Assembly: GCA_963846775.1 (NCBI GenBank)
Contig: CAWJXB010000006.1
Span: 868,001 to 932,000, forward strand
Length of the DNA: 64,000 nucleotides
Direction of reading: 5' to 3'
DNA from: CAVYXA01 sp963846775
GTDB lineage: Bacteria; Verrucomicrobiota; Verrucomicrobiia; Chthoniobacterales; UBA10450
Shown here: in pieces, positions 60,670 through 64,000 of the stretch
How positions within the stretch are numbered: position 1 is the stretch's first letter
How the letters are laid out: the number at the start of each line of letters is the position of its first letter
Translations under genes and position numbers: made by a program
Notes under the pieces: model-generated
What the model saw: the letters and a program-made list of their open reading frames with translations, nothing else
Databases searched by the model: none
Told to the model about the DNA's origin: nothing

Positions 60670-61059
60670 ATGAAAGCGAAACAAACCGTCGCTGTGGTCA
60701 CGTTGCTCGGGTTGTCCTCGTCGTTTACGCTGGCTGAAACGCCATCGCCTGAAGCCGGCTCAGGAATCGAAGGCGTCATTTTGGTCAGTCCAGCGATGCC
60801 GGGCCCGGCTCGGGAAGGAATGCCCGAATCCAAGCCCGTCGCGAATGTCACCTGGACCGTGCAAAACGAAAAGGGAGAGGTGGCTTCGTTCACGACGGAC
60901 GGAGAAGGCCGGTTTCACGTCTCGTTGCCGCCGGGTCATTACACCGTTACGCGGCAGAAGCGTGCGAGCAGGTTCGGTCATTTCGGGCCGTTCGATGTCG
61001 ATGTTGCGCCGGGTATAATGACCACCGTCGAATGGAAATGCGACAGCGGGATGCGCTGA
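60670..61059 (+). CDS. Small secreted protein with carboxypeptidase-regulatory/SpaA-like beta domain
   Basis: 129 residues from ATG 60670. Signal peptide MKAKQTVAVVTLLGLSSSFT then LAETPS. The mature part IEGVILVSPAMPGPAREG, ASFTTDGEGRFHVSLPPGHY and TVTRQKRASRFGHFGPFDVD is a single beta-sandwich of the kind seen in carboxypeptidase regulatory-like domains. Role unknown. It lies 6 bp before the cupin gene. Confidence 0.75.
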   Translation: MKAKQTVAVVTLLGLSSSFTLAETPSPEAGSGIEGVILVSPAMPGPAREGMPESKPVANVTWTVQNEKGEVASFTTDGEGRFHVSLPPGHYTVTRQKRASRFGHFGPFDVDVAPGIMTTVEWKCDSGMR

Positions 61060-61065
61060 CGACTC

Positions 61066-61551
61066 ATGCGCAAGGTCAACACGAACACGCTGGCCGAACT
61101 GACCTGGTCCTCGCCAAAGCGAAAATTCGCCGGCGCCGGGAAACAAGTGTCGGAAGCGCTGGGCCGCGAGCCCCGTTCCACCGACCTAACGAAGCGCCAT
61201 CCGTTTGATGTTGAGATCGCGCGCTTTGAGCCCGGACAGACGCCGTATCCATTCCATTCGCACGGCGCGCAATGGGAATTCTATCTGGTGATCTCCGGCA
61301 AAGGTCTCGTTCGACACCGCGACGGCACCACTCCAATCGGGCCGGGGGACGCTTTCCTCTTCAAACCGGGCGAGCAACATCAACTGTTGAACCCAGCCCA
61401 ATCGACCGAGGATCTCGTGCTTTATGTCGTAGCGGACAATCCCACTAACGAATCGTGCTATTATCCGGACAGCAAAAAGTGGATCGTCTATTCGCCCGAA
61501 CGCCGACTCATGCGCTCCGAGGCGCTGGATTATTACGATGGCGAGGAATAA
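61066..61551 (+). CDS. Cupin-domain protein
   Basis: 161 residues. Cupin motif 1 as PFHSHGAQWEFYLVISGKG (His-His-Glu ligands) and motif 2 as PGDAFLFKPGEQHQLLNPA. Single-domain cupin; may bind a metal and a small molecule. It is linked to the gene before it, but no shared pathway can be named. Confidence 0.85.
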   Translation: MRKVNTNTLAELTWSSPKRKFAGAGKQVSEALGREPRSTDLTKRHPFDVEIARFEPGQTPYPFHSHGAQWEFYLVISGKGLVRHRDGTTPIGPGDAFLFKPGEQHQLLNPAQSTEDLVLYVVADNPTNESCYYPDSKKWIVYSPERRLMRSEALDYYDGEE

Positions 61552-61608
61552 AAGGCCCGAATTGGATACTGTTGAAACTGGAGTGGGCCGCGTCGCTGTC
61601 GATTTTAA

Positions 61609-62715
61609 ATGAAACTGATCGACCGATTCGTTAGCCGGGAGTTGATCGTGAACATCCTGTTCGCGATCGCCGTCCTCAGCCTCGTCCTGGTTGTCGGCAA
61701 TATCTTTCGCAAATTGCTCCCGTTACTGGTCAATCACGACGTGCCGGTTGAGTACCTGGTCAGTTTCATCGCCTACATCCTGCCGTTCTCCCTCATCTTC
61801 ACCATTCCCTGGGGCTTGCTTACTGCCATCCTCCTTGTGTTTGGCCGGCTCTCGGCCGATAACGAATTGATCGCACTCCGCTCCAATGGCGTCAGCATTA
61901 CTCGGATCTGCATTCCCCTCGCCTTCATCGCACTCATCTGCACCTCCATTTGTCTCTGGTTGAATGTGGAAGCTGCGCCGGCCGCGCAGGAAAAATTGCG
62001 CAGCACGATCTTCGATCTGGCCACGCGTAATCCGATGGCGCTTTTCGGCAGCGACCAGGTGATCGATCAGTTTCCCGGCCGCAAAATTTACGTCGGCAAA
62101 AAAGAAGGGAATGAATTGGAGAACATCATCGTGTTCGAGATGGATAACAACGACTTGCCCGTGAAAGTCACCTATGCGCGCACCGGCCTTCTCGAAGCCG
62201 ACCTGGAGAACAAGCGAATCCTCATGCACCTCTACGATGCCCGTTACGAGCAACGAAACGATCAGGACCCGCTCGATCTTCGCAAAATCCGGGACGGGAT
62301 CAGGATGGCCGAAGGAACATTGCCCATCAGCCTGGAGGAACTTTACGAGCGCCAGAAAAAACGACCCAGCCGCTCGGCCTTGTCGATCGAGCAATTGCTC
62401 GAGCAATTGAAAAGTGAGAGCAAACGCGAGCGCAGCGCGAGCCGGACCGAGATCAACAAGCGTTTCTCATTTCCGTTCGCGTGCATCGCCTTCGCCGTCA
62501 TCGGTGTGCCGTTAGGCGTGACCGCGCACCGCCGCGAAACATCGATCGGTTTCGCGATGGGATTGATTGTGGCTGTTGCCTATTTTCTTTTCGTCATCAT
62601 CGGCGATACGCTTCGCGGGAATCCTTCGGTCCACCCAGAGGTGCTGGTCTGGTTTCCGAATGTCCTGTTCATCGTCCTGGGCTTTTTTCTATTCCGCCGC
62701 CTGGCGCGACAGTAG
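61609..62715 (+). CDS. LPS export permease, LptF/LptG (YjgP/YjgQ) family
   Basis: 368 residues. Six membrane segments in the family pattern: two or three at the N-terminus (LIVNILFAIAVLSLVLVVG, FIAYILPFSLIFTIPWGLLT), a periplasmic jellyroll (about 105-260, DQFPGRKIYVGKKEGNELEN), then C-terminal segments (FPFACIAFAVIGVPLGVTA, MGLIVAVAYFLFVIIG, PNVLFIVLGFFLFRRL). Moves LPS from the inner membrane to the Lpt bridge. LptF and LptG cannot be separated; the partner is not in this window. Confidence 0.9.
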   Translation: MKLIDRFVSRELIVNILFAIAVLSLVLVVGNIFRKLLPLLVNHDVPVEYLVSFIAYILPFSLIFTIPWGLLTAILLVFGRLSADNELIALRSNGVSITRICIPLAFIALICTSICLWLNVEAAPAAQEKLRSTIFDLATRNPMALFGSDQVIDQFPGRKIYVGKKEGNELENIIVFEMDNNDLPVKVTYARTGLLEADLENKRILMHLYDARYEQRNDQDPLDLRKIRDGIRMAEGTLPISLEELYERQKKRPSRSALSIEQLLEQLKSESKRERSASRTEINKRFSFPFACIAFAVIGVPLGVTAHRRETSIGFAMGLIVAVAYFLFVIIGDTLRGNPSVHPEVLVWFPNVLFIVLGFFLFRRLARQ

Positions 62716-62717
62716 CT

Positions 62718-64000
62718 TCACGCGAAATAGCGCCAATTCAGATTCGGAAAGAGATTGTCGCGCTCTTCGCACTCGCGCAGGAATTCTTCATCGTTATTTC
62801 CAGCCCGGAGCAGATGGTAGAGCCGATTAAACCGGTCCAGATGATCAAGGGTTTGTTTAGTCGCATACTCGCACGCGGTTCCGGTCCTCATCAGAAAAGC
62901 CCAGTCGCTGGCCTGCGCGAGGAGGAGCTCTCGCGCGAGCTGTTGCAAAACACGATCCGCGAATTGCGGGGCAGGCGTTCCGCTTCCCGACGCGCCGTCA
63001 GCTACCCGTAGCGGTCGCCCGACATTGCCAGAAAAGCGTTCTGCTTGTTCCTTCATCTTTCGCGCCGCGGCGTGCAGATGTGGATAAATCCACGCGTTTT
63101 TCTCGTTCAACCAAACCTCCAGATAGCCGTTCTCACCCCAGGTGGATGTGGCGGGCTGAATCGTTTGCTCGGTCGGATGCGCGGCCAAATATTCGCTTGG
63201 AGTCGTTAGGTCAAAAGTGCGACGCTCGGCCACTTGGCGAATGAATCGCTCCAGAAAGATCGGGCCTTCAAACCACCAGTGACCGAACAATTCCGCGTCA
63301 AACGGCGCGACGATGACCGGCGCGAAGCCGAGTCGGCTCACCTGGTCAAACTGTCGCTGGTGTTGCTCCAGAAAATGACTCGCCTGAACATCGGCAACTC
63401 TTTCCGCCGCCACGCGGTCGTACAACTCTTTGTCACCGCGACCTCCGGTGATACGATGATATTTGACTCCAGAGAATTTCCGCATTCCGCGCCCTGCCGG
63501 GCCCAAATGTTCCATCGGAATGTCGAAGCCGATATCGCGATGGAATTCCCGATAGACCGGATCGCCCGGATAACCACCCTGTGCGCTCCAGACTTGCTCG
63601 CTGGAAGCGTGATCGCGCGCGAACACGGCTGGCCCAGCCGGCGTATAACACGGCGCAAAAATCGACCGTTGTGGTCGCGGTTTGGCAAAGAGGAGCCCGT
63701 GTGAATCCAAAACAAACCAGCGGATATTCGCCTCCTGTAAAATCGATTCCATACCCGAGGCGTAGGCACATTCCGGCAGCCAGAAACCGTTGGGCTCGGC
63801 GCCGACAAGATCGGCAAAAATATCGCGCCCAATCAGGACCTGCGCCCGCTGCGATTCGCGGGGTTGCAGAGGCAGAACTGCGTGCGTCGCGGCGGACGCG
63901 ATAATTTCCAGCGCGCCGGTTTCCCGCAACGCGCGAAAGCCCGACAGCAAATCGCTTTTCCATTCCTCGACAAAAAATCGCCGGCTCGCGGAAAACAGCG
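62718..64000 (-). CDS. GH57 1,4-alpha-glucan branching enzyme-like protein (5' end cut by window edge)
   Basis: At least 427 residues continue to the right edge; upstream of the first internal start codon (63950) the frame stays open (RRFFVEEWKSDLLSGFRALR). GH57 motifs: FWLPECAYASG with the nucleophile Glu, and APFDAELFGHWWFEGP with the acid Asp. The C-terminal helical DUF1957 region follows (QFADRVLQQLARELLLAQAS and so on). It likely introduces alpha-1,6 branches into glycogen, complementing treZ and the debranching enzyme at 25-29 kb. Convergent with the Lpt permease gene with only 2 bp between stops. Confidence 0.9.
   Translation of the reverse strand, partial: LFSASRRFFVEEWKSDLLSGFRALRETGALEIIASAATHAVLPLQPRESQRAQVLIGRDIFADLVGAEPNGFWLPECAYASGMESILQEANIRWFVLDSHGLLFAKPRPQRSIFAPCYTPAGPAVFARDHASSEQVWSAQGGYPGDPVYREFHRDIGFDIPMEHLGPAGRGMRKFSGVKYHRITGGRGDKELYDRVAAERVADVQASHFLEQHQRQFDQVSRLGFAPVIVAPFDAELFGHWWFEGPIFLERFIRQVAERRTFDLTTPSEYLAAHPTEQTIQPATSTWGENGYLEVWLNEKNAWIYPHLHAAARKMKEQAERFSGNVGRPLRVADGASGSGTPAPQFADRVLQQLARELLLAQASDWAFLMRTGTACEYATKQTLDHLDRFNRLYHLLRAGNNDEEFLRECEERDNLFPNLNWRYFA

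Overview
The window looks like chromosomal DNA of a Gram-negative, LPS-bearing member of the Verrucomicrobia/PVC group, most likely a soil Chthoniobacterales (Spartobacteria-like) lineage. That assignment is an inference from four things: gene content (lpxA, lpxI, a LolC/E-type permease, an LptF/G-type permease); an enlarged SecA; a non-proteobacterial SdhCAB with a single b558-type membrane subunit; and a dense population of short palindromic intergenic repeats with dockerin-tailed secreted proteins. Most of the window is ordinary housekeeping DNA. No phage, plasmid, CRISPR array or canonical insertion sequence was seen.

Layout. 1-4.1 kb (minus): lpxA (cut by the edge), radC, a long-chain polyprenyl diphosphate synthase, a lipoate ligase/octanoyltransferase and pyrF. 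4.2-5.1 kb (plus): ispE. 5.1-10 kb (minus): ridA, then pyrE-sdhC-sdhA-sdhB. 10.1-13.2 kb: secA. 13.3-16.6 kb (minus): a DUF4242-adenylate cyclase fusion, an OsmC protein and a BBE-type FAD oxidase. 16.8-18.6 kb (plus): rpmI, SRP RNA, a small unknown protein and moeB/thiF-rhodanese. 18.6-23.8 kb: a tandem duplication of a large secreted protein with a dockerin-like tail. 23.8-36.7 kb (plus): LysM lipoprotein, MBL hydrolase, treZ, glycogen debranching enzyme, L,D-transpeptidase, an ECF sigma/anti-sigma pair, a long aromatic amino acid hydroxylase and a lipoprotein-release permease. 36.7-39.2 kb: tRNA-Ala(GGC), an octaheme cytochrome c and a small membrane protein. 39.5-43.4 kb (minus): two flavin-dependent halogenase-like enzymes and lpxI. 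43.7-51.3 kb is the accessory part: a dockerin-tailed subtilase, a Gly/His/Trp-rich secreted protein, a frameshifted aminotransferase and a decayed sialidase-like gene. 51.3-59.1 kb: a 2-hydroxyacid dehydrogenase and the complete F-type ATP synthase operon (minus, atpBEFHAGDC). 59.3-64 kb: GT4 glycosyltransferase, two small proteins, an LptF/G permease and a GH57 branching enzyme cut by the edge.

Two themes stand out. First, several families of short inverted-repeat elements lie between genes and also intrude into them: one sits in frame inside the lipoate ligase gene, two supply the ATG start codons of pyrF and the lipoate ligase gene, others supply stop codons, and one family of about 267 bp with terminal inverted repeats is present three times. 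Second, a shared C-terminal module (SRK-H-G beta domain followed by a dockerin-like pair of calcium-loop repeats) is carried by two tandem secreted proteins, the subtilase and the decayed sialidase. The last two also share an N-terminal leader motif. Together these suggest a lineage-specific, modular family of exported proteins.
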